A stretch of DNA of 64,000 bases from Mediannikoviicoccus vaginalis (lineage in GTDB: Bacteria; Bacillota; Clostridia; Tissierellales; Peptoniphilaceae). Under the pieces are notes generated by a model that was given only the letters and a program-made list of their open reading frames with translations, had not been told where the DNA came from and made no database searches. A program made the translations under genes and the position numbers. Each line of letters starts with the position of its first letter. The first letter of the stretch is position 1. The DNA is taken from positions 248,001 to 312,000 of the forward strand of contig NZ_CAKMRI010000001.1 in assembly GCF_928097925.1 (NCBI RefSeq). The letters are read 5' to 3'. This document shows positions 36,379-46,523 of this stretch, piece by piece.

Positions 36379-37092
36379 TTGGGACTTGCTTTTAAGAGGG
36401 TAATAATAAAACTTAGTGGAGAAGCTTTATCAGGTGGAAAGGGACATGGCCTTGATGATAAAGTAATAGAAAATATTTGTAAGTCTATAAAAGAAGTGCA
36501 TGAACTTGGAATGGAAATAGCCATTGTAGTTGGTGGCGGAAACTTCTGGAGAGGCAGATCTTCAGAAAACATTGACAGACCTACTTCAGATAATATGGGA
36601 ATGTTAGGAACTGTTATCAACGCTCTTAGACTTCAAGCAAGTCTAGAAAACTTGGGCATTGAAACTAGAGTTCAAACTGCGATTGCTATGCAAGAGGTTG
36701 CAGAGCCTTATATTAGAAGAAAGGCCATGAGACATATTGAGAAGGGCAGAATTGTAATTTTCGGTGGTGGATCAGGACTACCATTTTTCTCAACGGACAC
36801 CACAGCTGCATTAAGAGCGGCAGAGATAAAAGCTGATGCGATTTTGTTAGGTAAGACTGGAACAGACGGCATATATAACAAAGATCCTAATAAGTTTGAT
36901 GATGCTGTTAAGTATGACAAGCTTAACTATATAGAAATTATCAATCAAGGATTAGGTATAATGGATTCTACAGCAACTTCTCTTTGTATGGACAATGACA
37001 TACCTGTAGTTGTATTTGGTATTGATGAACCAGAAAATCTTGTTAAAGTTGCTAATGGCGAAAATATTGGAACAATTGTAAAAGGAGAATAG
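36379..37092 (+). CDS. pyrH: Uridylate kinase
   Basis: Bacterial UMP kinase (amino acid kinase fold), producing UDP for nucleotide and peptidoglycan synthesis. Motifs: [11 protein letters not shown] near the start, [30 protein letters not shown] and [13 protein letters not shown] start at TTG 36379, seven bases after GGAGG; the in-frame TTG 36373 lies on the ribosome-binding site itself. Length 237 aa is normal. Starts the pyrH-frr-uppS-cdsA-rseP-ispG-polC run. Confidence 0.96.
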   Translation: MGLAFKRVIIKLSGEALSGGKGHGLDDKVIENICKSIKEVHELGMEIAIVVGGGNFWRGRSSENIDRPTSDNMGMLGTVINALRLQASLENLGIETRVQTAIAMQEVAEPYIRRKAMRHIEKGRIVIFGGGSGLPFFSTDTTAALRAAEIKADAILLGKTGTDGIYNKDPNKFDDAVKYDKLNYIEIINQGLGIMDSTATSLCMDNDIPVVVFGIDEPENLVKVANGENIGTIVKGE

Positions 37093-37093
37093 T

Positions 37094-37651
37094 ATGTATA
37101 CAGATGTAATTAAAAATTTAGAAAAAGATATGAAGAAAAGTATAGTTGCATATCAAGAAGAGTTAAAAAATGTTAGAGCTGGAAGAGCTAACCCTTCACT
37201 ACTTGATAATATTTCAGTTGAGTATTATGGAACAATGACTCCTATTAATCAAGTTGCTACTATAAATGTTGCAGAAGCAAGATTACTTACAATTCAACCT
37301 TGGGATAACTCTGTACTTGGAGAAATTGAGAAAGCTATTTTGAAGTCAAATTTAGGTATTACTCCTTCAAATGATGGAAAGATAATTAGACTTCCTTTCC
37401 CTGCCCTAACTGAAGAAAGAAGAAAAGACTTAGTTAAGTTAGTTAAGGAATATGGTGAAAATGCTAAAGTAGCAATTAGAAATCAAAGAAGAGACGCCAT
37501 GGACAAGGTAAAGAAAATGGAAAAAAAATCTGAAATTTCTGAAGATGAATTAAGAACTGCAGAAGATGATATACAAAAGACAACTGATAAGTTCGTTGAA
37601 GAAATTGATGAGATATCTAAAACTAAAGAAGCAGAATTAATGGAAATCTAG
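37094..37651 (+). CDS. frr: Ribosome recycling factor
   Basis: Works with EF-G to split the post-termination ribosome. The 185-aa protein shows the signature VRAGRANPSLLDNISVEYYGTMTPINQVA split over residues about 25-55, LTIQPWDNS, NLGITPSNDGKIIRLPFPALTEERRKDLVK and the C-terminal helix with KKMEKKSEISEDE. It begins one base after the pyrH stop codon. Confidence 0.97.
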   Translation: MYTDVIKNLEKDMKKSIVAYQEELKNVRAGRANPSLLDNISVEYYGTMTPINQVATINVAEARLLTIQPWDNSVLGEIEKAILKSNLGITPSNDGKIIRLPFPALTEERRKDLVKLVKEYGENAKVAIRNQRRDAMDKVKKMEKKSEISEDELRTAEDDIQKTTDKFVEEIDEISKTKEAELMEI

Positions 37652-37660
37652 GAGATATTG

Positions 37661-38380
37661 ATGGTAATAAATTCGCTTGACGAATTAGATTTAAATAAAA
37701 TACCTGAACATGTGGGCATAATACTTGATGGCAACGGAAGATGGGCAAAGAAGAGATTTATGCCTAGAGTGGCAGGTCACAGAGAAGGTATGAAAAGGGT
37801 TGTGGATATTGTAGAAGCTTCATCCAACCTTGGAATAAAATATCTTTCTCTATATGCTTTTTCTACTGAAAATTGGAAAAGACCTTCAGAAGAAGTTAGC
37901 GCCTTAATGAATCTTTTGATAGTTTATGTAGATTCACAACTAAAGAGACTTTCTGATAACAATGTTATTGTAAAAACCATTGGTGATATTTCAAAACTTC
38001 CAGATAAGTCTAGACAGGCTATTGAAAAAGCTTGTGAAACAACAAAAGATAATACTGGAATGGTCCTTAACTTAGGTCTGAACTATGGAAGTAGAAGTGA
38101 GATAATAAGAGCTGTTGAAAAGATTGTCAACAGCTCATATGATGTAAATGAACTTACAGAAGAGAACTTTAAAGAATTTCTTGATACAAAGACACAACCG
38201 GATTTAGATTTATTAATTCGTCCAGGTGGAGAAAAGAGGCTAAGTAACTTTATGTTGTATCAAGTAGCATATGCAGAGCTTTACTTTTGTGACACTCTGT
38301 GGCCTGACTTTAAAGAAGAAGAGTTATATAAAGCTATATTAGATTTTCAAAGTAGAAATAGGCGTTTTGGAGGAATATAA
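37661..38380 (+). CDS. uppS: Undecaprenyl diphosphate synthase
   Basis: cis-Prenyltransferase that makes the C55 carrier lipid precursor for peptidoglycan. Motifs: HVGIILDGNGRWAKKR with the catalytic Asp near 25, RVAGHREGMKRV, YLSLYAFSTENWKRP, and the C-terminal LLIRPGGEKRLSNFMLYQVAYAELYF (usual RTSGE replaced by RPGGE). I start at ATG 37661 because GGAG sits six bases upstream; TTG 37658 is too close. It overlaps cdsA by one base. Confidence 0.96.
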   Translation: MVINSLDELDLNKIPEHVGIILDGNGRWAKKRFMPRVAGHREGMKRVVDIVEASSNLGIKYLSLYAFSTENWKRPSEEVSALMNLLIVYVDSQLKRLSDNNVIVKTIGDISKLPDKSRQAIEKACETTKDNTGMVLNLGLNYGSRSEIIRAVEKIVNSSYDVNELTEENFKEFLDTKTQPDLDLLIRPGGEKRLSNFMLYQVAYAELYFCDTLWPDFKEEELYKAILDFQSRNRRFGGI

Positions 38381-39156
38381 TGAACAACTTGGCTTTAAGA
38401 ACCTTAACAGGTATATTTTTACTATTTGTTATTATAGGTTCCACAATACAGGGTGGAATCTTATTATTTCTTTTTTTATTATTCCTCTCCATAGTAGGTG
38501 TGTACGAATTTTACAAGGCTATGGGAAAATTAGATTATAAGCCAAACTTATATTTAGGAATATTATTTGCAATAATCCTCATTACTACAAACTATTTAGG
38601 TTTTAATAAGCATGAGGGAAATATTATAATTTTATTTTCAGCTATTCTTATGTTCATATTAACATTTAAGGAGAAGCTGGATATAAATTCTCTGTTCTTA
38701 CAGGTTTTCACAATGATATATATTCCACTTTCACTAAGTAGAATACTTTTGCTTGCAAAGAGTGATTTAGTGTGGCTGATATATATAAGTGCTTGGGGAA
38801 CAGACACTTTTGCGTATATAGCAGGAAATCTATTTGGGAAACATAAACTTGTTGAAAAGGTAAGCCCAAAAAAGACTATTGAAGGATCCGTTGGAGGTAT
38901 TATAGGAACTTTAATATTGACATTGCTATATGCATATTTTATGAAATTAGATAATTACATCACCTTGTTATTAGCAGGATTTGTAGGATCCATAGTTGCA
39001 CAACTAGGAGACCTATGTGCATCAAAGTTTAAAAGACTTTCAAATACTAAGGATTATGGTTATGTGTTTTTAGGACATGGTGGTGTTCTTGATAGATTTG
39101 ATTCTGTGCTTTTTACAGCACCTTTCATTTATATGATTTATCTAATACTATATTAG
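38380..39156 (+). CDS. cdsA: Phosphatidate cytidylyltransferase
   Basis: Integral membrane enzyme forming CDP-diacylglycerol from phosphatidic acid and CTP, the branch point of phospholipid synthesis. The 258-aa protein has about eight hydrophobic helices and the CdsA signature SNTKDYGYVFLGHGGVLDRFDS at about 227-247, along with KVSPKKTIEGSVGG. In most Bacillota dxr follows; here rseP starts ten bases later. Confidence 0.96.
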   Translation: MNNLALRTLTGIFLLFVIIGSTIQGGILLFLFLLFLSIVGVYEFYKAMGKLDYKPNLYLGILFAIILITTNYLGFNKHEGNIIILFSAILMFILTFKEKLDINSLFLQVFTMIYIPLSLSRILLLAKSDLVWLIYISAWGTDTFAYIAGNLFGKHKLVEKVSPKKTIEGSVGGIIGTLILTLLYAYFMKLDNYITLLLAGFVGSIVAQLGDLCASKFKRLSNTKDYGYVFLGHGGVLDRFDSVLFTAPFIYMIYLILY

Positions 39157-39166
39157 AGGAGGCAAA

Positions 39167-40171
39167 ATGATAACAATAATTTCATCTTTAATAGTATTTC
39201 TCATTGTTATCTTTATACATGAGCTGGGACATTTCACCGTAGCAGTAAAATCTGGTATAAGAGTAAATGAATTCTCCATAGGAATGGGTCCAAAAATACT
39301 TCAAAAGAAGAAAAATGAAATAGATTATACCCTTAGGGCAATCCCATTTGGGGGATATGTTGCAATAGAGGGAGAAGATGGAGAATCAACAGATCCAAGA
39401 TCCTTTGACAATGCACCGGCAATAAAGAGATTTTTTGTTATAGTAGCAGGAGTAATAATGAACTTTTTACTTGGACTTTTGATTTTAATAATGCTAAATA
39501 TTTTTTCATCCTACAATATTGTAGAGGTGGCAAAGGGTAGTCCTGCAGATGTGGCAGGTTTAAAACCAAATGATAGAATAGTAAGCGTTATGGATAAAAA
39601 AGTTGACAATTCTCTTGAAATTACCAAAGCAATAGAAAATTCACAGGGAAAAGATCTGAAAATAACTGTTGTTAGAGGAAAAGAGAGAAAAGACTTTACA
39701 GTTGTTCCAGAAAAAGATTCTAAAGGTGCATATAGAATAGGAATAACCCACGGAAAAGTTTATAATCTTTCCAATGCATCAATTGGAAGAGGTATTGTAA
39801 ACGGATTTAAAGACTTTTCATTTTACTTTACAGCCATGCTAAGAGGATTTGGTCAACTAATAACAGGAAAGCTATCTATGAAGGAAATAAGTGGTCCTGT
39901 TGGAGTTGTAAAAGCAATAGGAAGTTCATTTAAATCTGGCTTTGTAACATTTTTATCTTTTATAGCACTATTGTCAATAAACATAGGTGTTTTTAATATA
40001 ATGCCATTTCCTGCACTTGATGGAGGAAGAGCGGTTTTAATATTGATTGAAATGATTACAGGAAAAAAACTACCAGCAGATAAGGAAGGAATTCTTAATT
40101 TAGTAGGTTTTATAATACTTATAGGACTTATTATAGTTGTAACTTTTAAGGATATAGTTTCACTTTTTTAA
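39167..40171 (+). CDS. rseP: Site-2 intramembrane metalloprotease RseP/RasP
   Basis: Membrane-embedded zinc protease that cleaves anti-sigma factors and leftover signal peptides. The HELGH zinc motif is at 18-22 in the first helix; a PDZ domain covers about 115-185 (IVEVAKGSPADVAGLKPNDRI); the third zinc ligand lies in NIMPFPALDGGR near 280. Length 334 aa and three to four membrane helices are normal. GAGGAGG precedes ATG 39167. It sits between cdsA and ispG. Confidence 0.95.
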   Translation: MITIISSLIVFLIVIFIHELGHFTVAVKSGIRVNEFSIGMGPKILQKKKNEIDYTLRAIPFGGYVAIEGEDGESTDPRSFDNAPAIKRFFVIVAGVIMNFLLGLLILIMLNIFSSYNIVEVAKGSPADVAGLKPNDRIVSVMDKKVDNSLEITKAIENSQGKDLKITVVRGKERKDFTVVPEKDSKGAYRIGITHGKVYNLSNASIGRGIVNGFKDFSFYFTAMLRGFGQLITGKLSMKEISGPVGVVKAIGSSFKSGFVTFLSFIALLSINIGVFNIMPFPALDGGRAVLILIEMITGKKLPADKEGILNLVGFIILIGLIIVVTFKDIVSLF

Positions 40172-40181
40172 GGAGAATTTA

Positions 40182-41228
40182 ATGAGAAAAAATACGAAAC
40201 AAATTTATGTAGGTGATGTACCAGTAGGAGGAACATCACCTATTACTGTTCAGTCCATGACTAACACAATAACCAGAGACATAGAAAGTACAGTTAATCA
40301 AATAATTTCTCTTGAGCAGTGTGGATGTGACATTATTAGATCTGCCATAAATAATATTGACGATGCAAAGGCTATACCTATCATAAAAGAACAGATTCAT
40401 ATTCCAATAATAGGAGATATTCAATTCGATTATAGACTAGCAATTGAAGCAGTAAAAAATGGAGTGGATTGTCTAAGAATTAACCCGGGGAATATTGGTA
40501 ATAAAGATAGGGTTAAGGAAGTTGTAAACTGTTGTAAAGAGTATGATGTACCGATTAGAGTCGGAGTGAACTCTGGAAGTATAAGTCAAAAGTTTATTGA
40601 TAAATATGGTGGAGTTAATTCCGATTCACTTGTATATAGTTGTCTTGAACAAGTGGAATTTTTAGAGTCCCTCGGATTTTATGATATGAAGCTGGCTTTG
40701 AAATCCAGCGATGTCAATATGACAATAGAATCTTATAAGAAGATTTCAGAACTAACAAACTATCCACTACATGTGGGAATAACCGAGGCAGGACCAAAAT
40801 CAACTGGAATTATCAAATCTGCAGTTGGAATAGGTTCACTTTTAAGTCAAGGTATTGGAGACACCATTAGAGTTTCCCTAACAGCTCCCCCAGAAGAAGA
40901 AGTAATTGTTGGAAAAGAGATTTTAAAGTCTTTGAAACTTAAGACAGAGGGAGTAAATATAGTTTCTTGTCCAACTTGTGCAAGAACCAATATCGACCTT
41001 ATAAAAATTGTAGAAGAGGCGGAAGAAAGACTTAAGACTGTTGATAAAAACATTACTGTCGCAATTATGGGGTGCGTTGTTAATGGTCCTGGTGAGGCAC
41101 GAGAAGCGGATATAGGAATAACTGGAGGAAATGGAGAGGGGCTAATCTTCAAAAAGGGAAAGATAGTTAAAAAAGTTTCTGAAGAATTCCTATTAGACGA
41201 ACTTATGAATGAAATAGAAAAGATGTAG
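40182..41228 (+). CDS. ispG: 4-hydroxy-3-methylbut-2-enyl diphosphate synthase (flavodoxin)
   Basis: Iron-sulphur enzyme of the MEP isoprenoid pathway, converting MEcPP to HMBPP. It starts with the KQIYVGDVPVGG / SPITVQSMTNT block. The [4Fe-4S] ligands are in SCPTCARTN (about 262-268) and in GCVVNGPGEARE near 298. Length 348 aa is the usual short bacterial form without the plant-like insert. It shows that the organism uses the MEP pathway, although dxr is not in this cluster. Confidence 0.96.
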   Translation: MRKNTKQIYVGDVPVGGTSPITVQSMTNTITRDIESTVNQIISLEQCGCDIIRSAINNIDDAKAIPIIKEQIHIPIIGDIQFDYRLAIEAVKNGVDCLRINPGNIGNKDRVKEVVNCCKEYDVPIRVGVNSGSISQKFIDKYGGVNSDSLVYSCLEQVEFLESLGFYDMKLALKSSDVNMTIESYKKISELTNYPLHVGITEAGPKSTGIIKSAVGIGSLLSQGIGDTIRVSLTAPPEEEVIVGKEILKSLKLKTEGVNIVSCPTCARTNIDLIKIVEEAEERLKTVDKNITVAIMGCVVNGPGEAREADIGITGGNGEGLIFKKGKIVKKVSEEFLLDELMNEIEKM

Positions 41229-41230
41229 AT

Positions 41231-44200
41231 ATGAAATTTATAGAGCTTAGAAACCAATTTAATTACAGCTTTCATGTTGATGACAATGTAATAATAGAAT
41301 CTATAAAATATTCCAAAACCTTCGATAGGGTATCAATTTCAATTAAGGGCGTTGATGATGAAACTTGCAAGGAAAATATTATAGATTTTTTTGATGATGT
41401 TTTATTAGGTATTGAAGAAATAGAATTAAATTTTGAACAAACTAATGAAAGCGAAAATGAAACTGGTGATGTTTGCAAAGACTGTATTTTATTTTTAAAT
41501 GGAGAAGGTTTTGATAAGGAAAAAATAAAAATATTCTGCATAAACGAAACTTTAAATATAAGTTTAGAAGAACCTCATGATGAATTGGATGCAGAGGAGT
41601 TAAAAACTAAAATATTAAAGTTTTTAGATGAGAAAAATTATTCTATAAAAAATTTAAGTCTTTCATTTGAAACTGAAGCAATAAGTAAAGATGAATATAT
41701 AGAAAAATTAAAAATTGAAGAAAAGAAAAAAGCAAAAGAGGCAGTTGTTAATATAGATAGGGCAGAGCCGGATAAAAAAGAAGAGCCAAAGAGTGATAAA
41801 AAGGAAAAATTTGGAAGAAAGATAAAATCAGAAATAATGAAAATATCTGATTTAGGAGAGAATTGGGATTTTGTCTGTGTTGCCGGAGAAGTTTTGTCCT
41901 GTGAAAGTATTGTAACTAAAAATGAACAATATGTAATATTAACATATGACATATACGACGGAACATCTTCTGTAACTTGCAAAACTTTTTTCAAAAATGA
42001 TAAGTTTAATGAGTATTCTGACTTAATTGAAAAAGGCAAATGTCTAAAAGTAGAAGGTAAATACACATATGATAACTTTTCTCGTTGTAATATAATAAAT
42101 GTCAATTCAATTGAGCCCCATACTATGAATAAGAGAAGAGACAATGCTACAAAAAAGAGAGTTGAACTTCATTTGCTTAGTCAATTTTCGGCTATTGAAG
42201 GATATATTAAGATTGATGAGTTAATTCAAAAGCTTGACTCATGGGGATATACTGCAGTTGGTATAACAGATAGAGGAGTTGCTCAGGGCTACCCTTCTTT
42301 TTATGATGCTACAAAAGATACAAATATTAAACCGCTATACGGAATTGAGGCGTTAATTTTAAAAGATAATTTACGTGTAATTACGGATTTTAATTCAAAT
42401 TTTAACAAAGATACATTTGTGGTTTTCGATATTGAAACTACAGGATTTTCAAAAATAAATGATAATATTATTGAAATTGGTGCGGTTAAAATAAAAAATG
42501 GGGAAATTGTCGAAAAATACAATAAATTTATAAATCCAAATCGACAATTACCACCAAAGATAGTTGAGCTAACAAACATTACTGACGATATGCTTATGGG
42601 ACAACCTCAAGTAGAAGAAGTTTTGCCGGACTTTATGAAGTTTGTTGGTGATTCTACACTGGTTGCACATAATGCAGAGTTTGATATTGGTTTTATCCGT
42701 GAGAACTGTGGACGATTAAATATATCTTTTAACAATGCCTACTTAGATACATTGGCGTTAGGTAGAGGAGTCTATCCAGATTTAAAAAACCACAAACTTG
42801 ATACTATCGCTAAATTTTTAGGAGTATCTTTGGAAAGTCATCATAGAGCATGTGATGATGCCATGGCTACAGCTGAAATATTCTTGAAAGCATTACAAGA
42901 GGATGTGGTAAAAGAACTTAGGTCATTAAATGATTTAAACAAAATTAAGACAACATGGCCAAAGTATAAGAACGAAGAATACAATTCAGTTATATACGCA
43001 ACTAATTTGGCGGGACTTAAAAATCTTTATAAGTTGATATCCATTTCTTCAATGAAATACTTTAACCGTGCTCCTGGAATTCCAGAGAGTTTACTTGAAG
43101 AATATAAAGAGGGACTTATTATTGGATCGGGAGATTATCAAGGTGAGCTTTTTCAAAGTATAATTAGTGGATACCCTGATGAACATGTCAATAACATAAT
43201 CAAAAAATTTAATTTTATTGAAGTTCAGCCTCCATTAAACTACAGACATTTAGTAGAAGATGGAAAGATAGAGTCTATGGGTGAAGTTGAAAATATAATA
43301 AATAAGATAATTTCAATGGCAAAATCAAATGATAAACTTGTGGTGGCTACAAGTGCATGTCGTTATTTTGAAGCTAAGGAATATATTTTAAGAAGTATTG
43401 TTCAATTTTCTCAACCATTTTTCAAAAGAGGAAGAATAGAAAAATATCCGTCACTTTACTTTAGAACTACTGAAGAGATGTTAAAGGAATTTTCATTCTT
43501 GCCTCAGTCTTTAAGAGAAGAAATAATAATTGAAAACACTCATAAAATTGCAGACTTAATAGAAGACTTCAAACCAATTCCTGATGGAACATATCCACCG
43601 GTTATAGAAGGATCCGATGAAACCCTTAGAAGTATGACATATGAAAAGGCAAAATCAATGTATGGTGATCCTATACCAGAATATGTTAAGGAGAGACTTG
43701 ATAGAGAGCTTAACTCCATAATTTCAAATGGATACGCTGTGTTATATATAATTGCACAAAAACTTGTAAAAAAATCTAATGACGATGGCTACTTGGTAGG
43801 GTCAAGGGGTTCTGTAGGTTCATCATTTGCAGCTACTATGGCAGGTATTACGGAAGTAAATCCACTATTGCCACATTATAGATGTCCTGAGTGTAAATAT
43901 TCTAAATTTATTGACGATATGAACATAGGATCAGGTCTTGATCTACCAAGAAAAAAATGTCCTGCATGTGGTGAAGAGCTTATAAGAGATGGACATAACA
44001 TACCTTTTGAAGTCTTTTTGGGATTTGAAGGAGACAAAGAGCCTGATATAGATTTAAACTTTGCGGGAGAATATCAACCGACTTGCCATAAATATACTGA
44101 AGAACTCTTTGGAGCAGAAAATGTATTTCGAGCTGGAACAATAGGAACCATTGCGGAAAACACAGCCTATGGATATATTAAGAAGTACTTGGAAGAAAAA

Positions 44201-45466
44201 GATATAGATTTACCAGAAGCTGAAATAAAGAGATTACAAAAGAAATTAGTTGGTGTAAAGAGAACCTCTGGACAACATCCTGGCGGTGTAATGATAGTTC
44301 CTAGGGACAAAGAGATATATGACTTTTGTCCAATTCAACATCCTGCAGATGATATGACAAGTGATATTATAACGACTCATTTTAACTACAGTGCCATATC
44401 AGGAAGAATTCTAAAACTGGATTTACTTGGTCATGATGTTCCGTCTATAATAAGACATTTGGAGGACTTAACTGGTGTAGATCCACTATCTCTACCTTTT
44501 GATGATGAAGAGACCATGAGTATATTCAGCTCAATTGATGCATTAAAAATGGTAAAATCATATGAAACTACAAATATAGGAAGTTTAGGAATACCAGAGT
44601 TTGGAACAAACTTTGTAAGACAAATGTTGGTAGAGACAAAACCAACAACAATGTCTGAGCTATTTAGGATATCTGGACTTTCACATGGTACAGATGTGTG
44701 GACCAATAATGCACAGGACTTAGTAAGACAGGGCATTACAACCCTTAAAAATGTAATTTCTACAAGAGATGACATAATGACATATCTTATTCAGATGGGA
44801 CTTGATAAGAAACAATCCTTTACGATTATGGAAAGAGTTAGAAAAGGAAAAAATCTATCAGATGAAACCATTGAATACATGAGATCATTTAATGTTCCTG
44901 AATGGTATATAGATTCATGTAAAAAGATTAAGTATATGTTCCCAAAGGCACACGCCGTTGCATATGTGCTAATGAGTTACAGAATTGCATATTTTAAAGT
45001 TCATTATCCTGAAGCTTTTTATTGTACGTATTTTACGACAAAAATAGATTCATTTCCAGGGCAGATTGTCTATGGAGGGCTTGAGTCAATTAGAAATGAA
45101 ATGGAAAATATAAAGCAAAAAGGATATTCAGCAACAGCAAAAGAAAAAAATATTTTGACTGTATTAGAGCTAGCTGAAGAGATGTACTGTAGGGGAATTG
45201 AAATGGAAAAAGTTGATTTTAATAACTCAAAAGACCTTAAATTCACCTATAATAAAAAGGGAAGCATTACCCCTCCGTTTAGAGCTTTAGATGGTGTATC
45301 TGACGCTCACTCAATTTCAATTTACAATGAAATACAAAAGGGAGATTTTATCTCTATACAAGACTTAGTAAATAGAACTGGAATCAATAAAGTTGCTGTT
45401 CAAGCTCTTAAAGAACATGGAACTTTATCAGGTCTATCAGAATCAAATCAATTAAGTTTATTTTAG
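41231..45466 (+). CDS. polC: DNA polymerase III subunit alpha, Gram-positive PolC type
   Basis: Main replicative polymerase of low-GC Gram-positives, with built-in 3'-5' exonuclease. Order of domains in 1411 aa: N-terminal domains, an OB-fold (about 210-300), a PHP domain split by the exonuclease, whose DIETTGF lies near 400 with a later HNAEFDIGF and HRACDDAMAT. The polymerase core follows, with GSRGSVGSSFAA near 857, a zinc-type cluster CPECKY...CPACGE near 887-916, PDIDLNF near 938 and SGQHPGG. Length and order are normal for PolC. It starts two bases after ispG and ends with a strong terminator. Confidence 0.98.
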   Translation: MKFIELRNQFNYSFHVDDNVIIESIKYSKTFDRVSISIKGVDDETCKENIIDFFDDVLLGIEEIELNFEQTNESENETGDVCKDCILFLNGEGFDKEKIKIFCINETLNISLEEPHDELDAEELKTKILKFLDEKNYSIKNLSLSFETEAISKDEYIEKLKIEEKKKAKEAVVNIDRAEPDKKEEPKSDKKEKFGRKIKSEIMKISDLGENWDFVCVAGEVLSCESIVTKNEQYVILTYDIYDGTSSVTCKTFFKNDKFNEYSDLIEKGKCLKVEGKYTYDNFSRCNIINVNSIEPHTMNKRRDNATKKRVELHLLSQFSAIEGYIKIDELIQKLDSWGYTAVGITDRGVAQGYPSFYDATKDTNIKPLYGIEALILKDNLRVITDFNSNFNKDTFVVFDIETTGFSKINDNIIEIGAVKIKNGEIVEKYNKFINPNRQLPPKIVELTNITDDMLMGQPQVEEVLPDFMKFVGDSTLVAHNAEFDIGFIRENCGRLNISFNNAYLDTLALGRGVYPDLKNHKLDTIAKFLGVSLESHHRACDDAMATAEIFLKALQEDVVKELRSLNDLNKIKTTWPKYKNEEYNSVIYATNLAGLKNLYKLISISSMKYFNRAPGIPESLLEEYKEGLIIGSGDYQGELFQSIISGYPDEHVNNIIKKFNFIEVQPPLNYRHLVEDGKIESMGEVENIINKIISMAKSNDKLVVATSACRYFEAKEYILRSIVQFSQPFFKRGRIEKYPSLYFRTTEEMLKEFSFLPQSLREEIIIENTHKIADLIEDFKPIPDGTYPPVIEGSDETLRSMTYEKAKSMYGDPIPEYVKERLDRELNSIISNGYAVLYIIAQKLVKKSNDDGYLVGSRGSVGSSFAATMAGITEVNPLLPHYRCPECKYSKFIDDMNIGSGLDLPRKKCPACGEELIRDGHNIPFEVFLGFEGDKEPDIDLNFAGEYQPTCHKYTEELFGAENVFRAGTIGTIAENTAYGYIKKYLEEKDIDLPEAEIKRLQKKLVGVKRTSGQHPGGVMIVPRDKEIYDFCPIQHPADDMTSDIITTHFNYSAISGRILKLDLLGHDVPSIIRHLEDLTGVDPLSLPFDDEETMSIFSSIDALKMVKSYETTNIGSLGIPEFGTNFVRQMLVETKPTTMSELFRISGLSHGTDVWTNNAQDLVRQGITTLKNVISTRDDIMTYLIQMGLDKKQSFTIMERVRKGKNLSDETIEYMRSFNVPEWYIDSCKKIKYMFPKAHAVAYVLMSYRIAYFKVHYPEAFYCTYFTTKIDSFPGQIVYGGLESIRNEMENIKQKGYSATAKEKNILTVLELAEEMYCRGIEMEKVDFNNSKDLKFTYNKKGSITPPFRALDGVSDAHSISIYNEIQKGDFISIQDLVNRTGINKVAVQALKEHGTLSGLSESNQLSLF

Positions 45467-45492
45467 GCATTATTAATTTAATGCCTTTTTTT
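45466..45492 (+). terminator. Terminator after polC
   Basis: Stem GGCATTA / TAATGCC with a six-base loop, followed by TTTTTTT. The stop codon of polC overlaps the first stem base. Confidence 0.85.
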
Positions 45493-45507
45493 CTTTTCAA
45501 TCTAATA

Positions 45508-45516
45508 TGTTATAAT
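45508..45516 (+). promoter_or_regulatory. Extended -10 promoter of phoH
   Basis: TGTTATAAT: perfect TATAAT at 45511-45516 with extended TG, no good -35. It lies between the polC terminator and phoH. Confidence 0.55.
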
Positions 45517-45533
45517 TTAGGAGATGATAGGGA

Positions 45534-46523
45534 GTGATTAACGTAGAATTTATAGAAAATATACTAATAGAAGATCAAGATTTTATTTCGGAACTTTTTG
45601 ATAATTTTGAATACAATGCAAATATAATTCAAAATGAGTTTAAAGTTGTGTTGACCATTAACGACAAAGGTTTACTAGTTAAGGGAGATAAAGATTATGT
45701 ATTAGCTGCAACAGAACTAATAAAAAATCTTTATGGAGATTTCAAAAAGAATAATAAATTGACAGAGCAACAGATTAGATATGCTATTAATATGATAAAG
45801 AGCGGTAAAGCGCCTGATATAAATGGAATTTTAGACAATGCAATTGTTCATAACTATAAAGGTAAGCCAATTAAACCAAAGACATTGGGACAAAAGAAAT
45901 ATGTGGAACTAATAGAGAATAATGATATAGTTTTTGGCGTTGGACCAGCTGGAACGGGTAAAACTTATCTTGCCATGGCTATGGCTATTAAATCTTTTAA
46001 AAACCAAGAGGTTGAAAGAATAATCCTTACAAGGCCAGCAGTTGAAGCGGGAGAGAGCTTAGGATTTTTACCTGGCGACCTACAAGAAAAGATTGATCCA
46101 TACCTAAGACCAATATACGATTCTCTTTTTGATATATTAGGATACGACCAATATAATAAACTTGTTGAAAGAGGGCTAATTGAAGTTGCACCTCTAGCTT
46201 ATATGAGGGGAAGAACTTTAGATAATGCATATATTGTACTAGATGAAGCACAAAACACTACAAATGAGCAAATGAAGATGTTTTTAACAAGAATTGGATA
46301 TGGTTCAAAGGCGATTATAACAGGAGACATTACTCAGATAGATTTGCCTAGAGGAAAATCTTCAGGACTTAAAAATGCTTCACAAATACTAAGGGGCATT
46401 AAGGGAATTGAATTTATGAAATTTGAAACTTCAGATGTTGTTAGACATCCTTTAGTTCAAAAGATTATAAATGCATATGAAAATAACAAGGTAGAGAAGA
46501 AAGATGATAATTCTAATAGATAA
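45534..46523 (+). CDS. phoH: PhoH-like ATPase
   Basis: P-loop ATPase of the PhoH/YbeZ family, genetically linked to YbeY and implicated in RNA metabolism. The N-terminal KH-like region (about 1-90) precedes the ATPase domain with Walker A GPAGTGKTYLAMAMA near 139-153 and Walker B YIVLDEAQN, then ITGDITQIDLP. Length 329 aa is normal. Start is GTG 45534, ten bases after TAGGAG. Its end overlaps ybeY. Confidence 0.95.
   Translation: MINVEFIENILIEDQDFISELFDNFEYNANIIQNEFKVVLTINDKGLLVKGDKDYVLAATELIKNLYGDFKKNNKLTEQQIRYAINMIKSGKAPDINGILDNAIVHNYKGKPIKPKTLGQKKYVELIENNDIVFGVGPAGTGKTYLAMAMAIKSFKNQEVERIILTRPAVEAGESLGFLPGDLQEKIDPYLRPIYDSLFDILGYDQYNKLVERGLIEVAPLAYMRGRTLDNAYIVLDEAQNTTNEQMKMFLTRIGYGSKAIITGDITQIDLPRGKSSGLKNASQILRGIKGIEFMKFETSDVVRHPLVQKIINAYENNKVEKKDDNSNR

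Noticed and set aside
40847-41275. 142-codon minus-strand frame at the ispG end
   Set aside because: Shadow of conserved ispG sequence including its Fe-S ligands; composition is biased.
41638-42144. 168-codon minus-strand frame inside polC
   Set aside because: Shadow of the highly conserved polC coding strand; no ribosome-binding site and no recognisable product.
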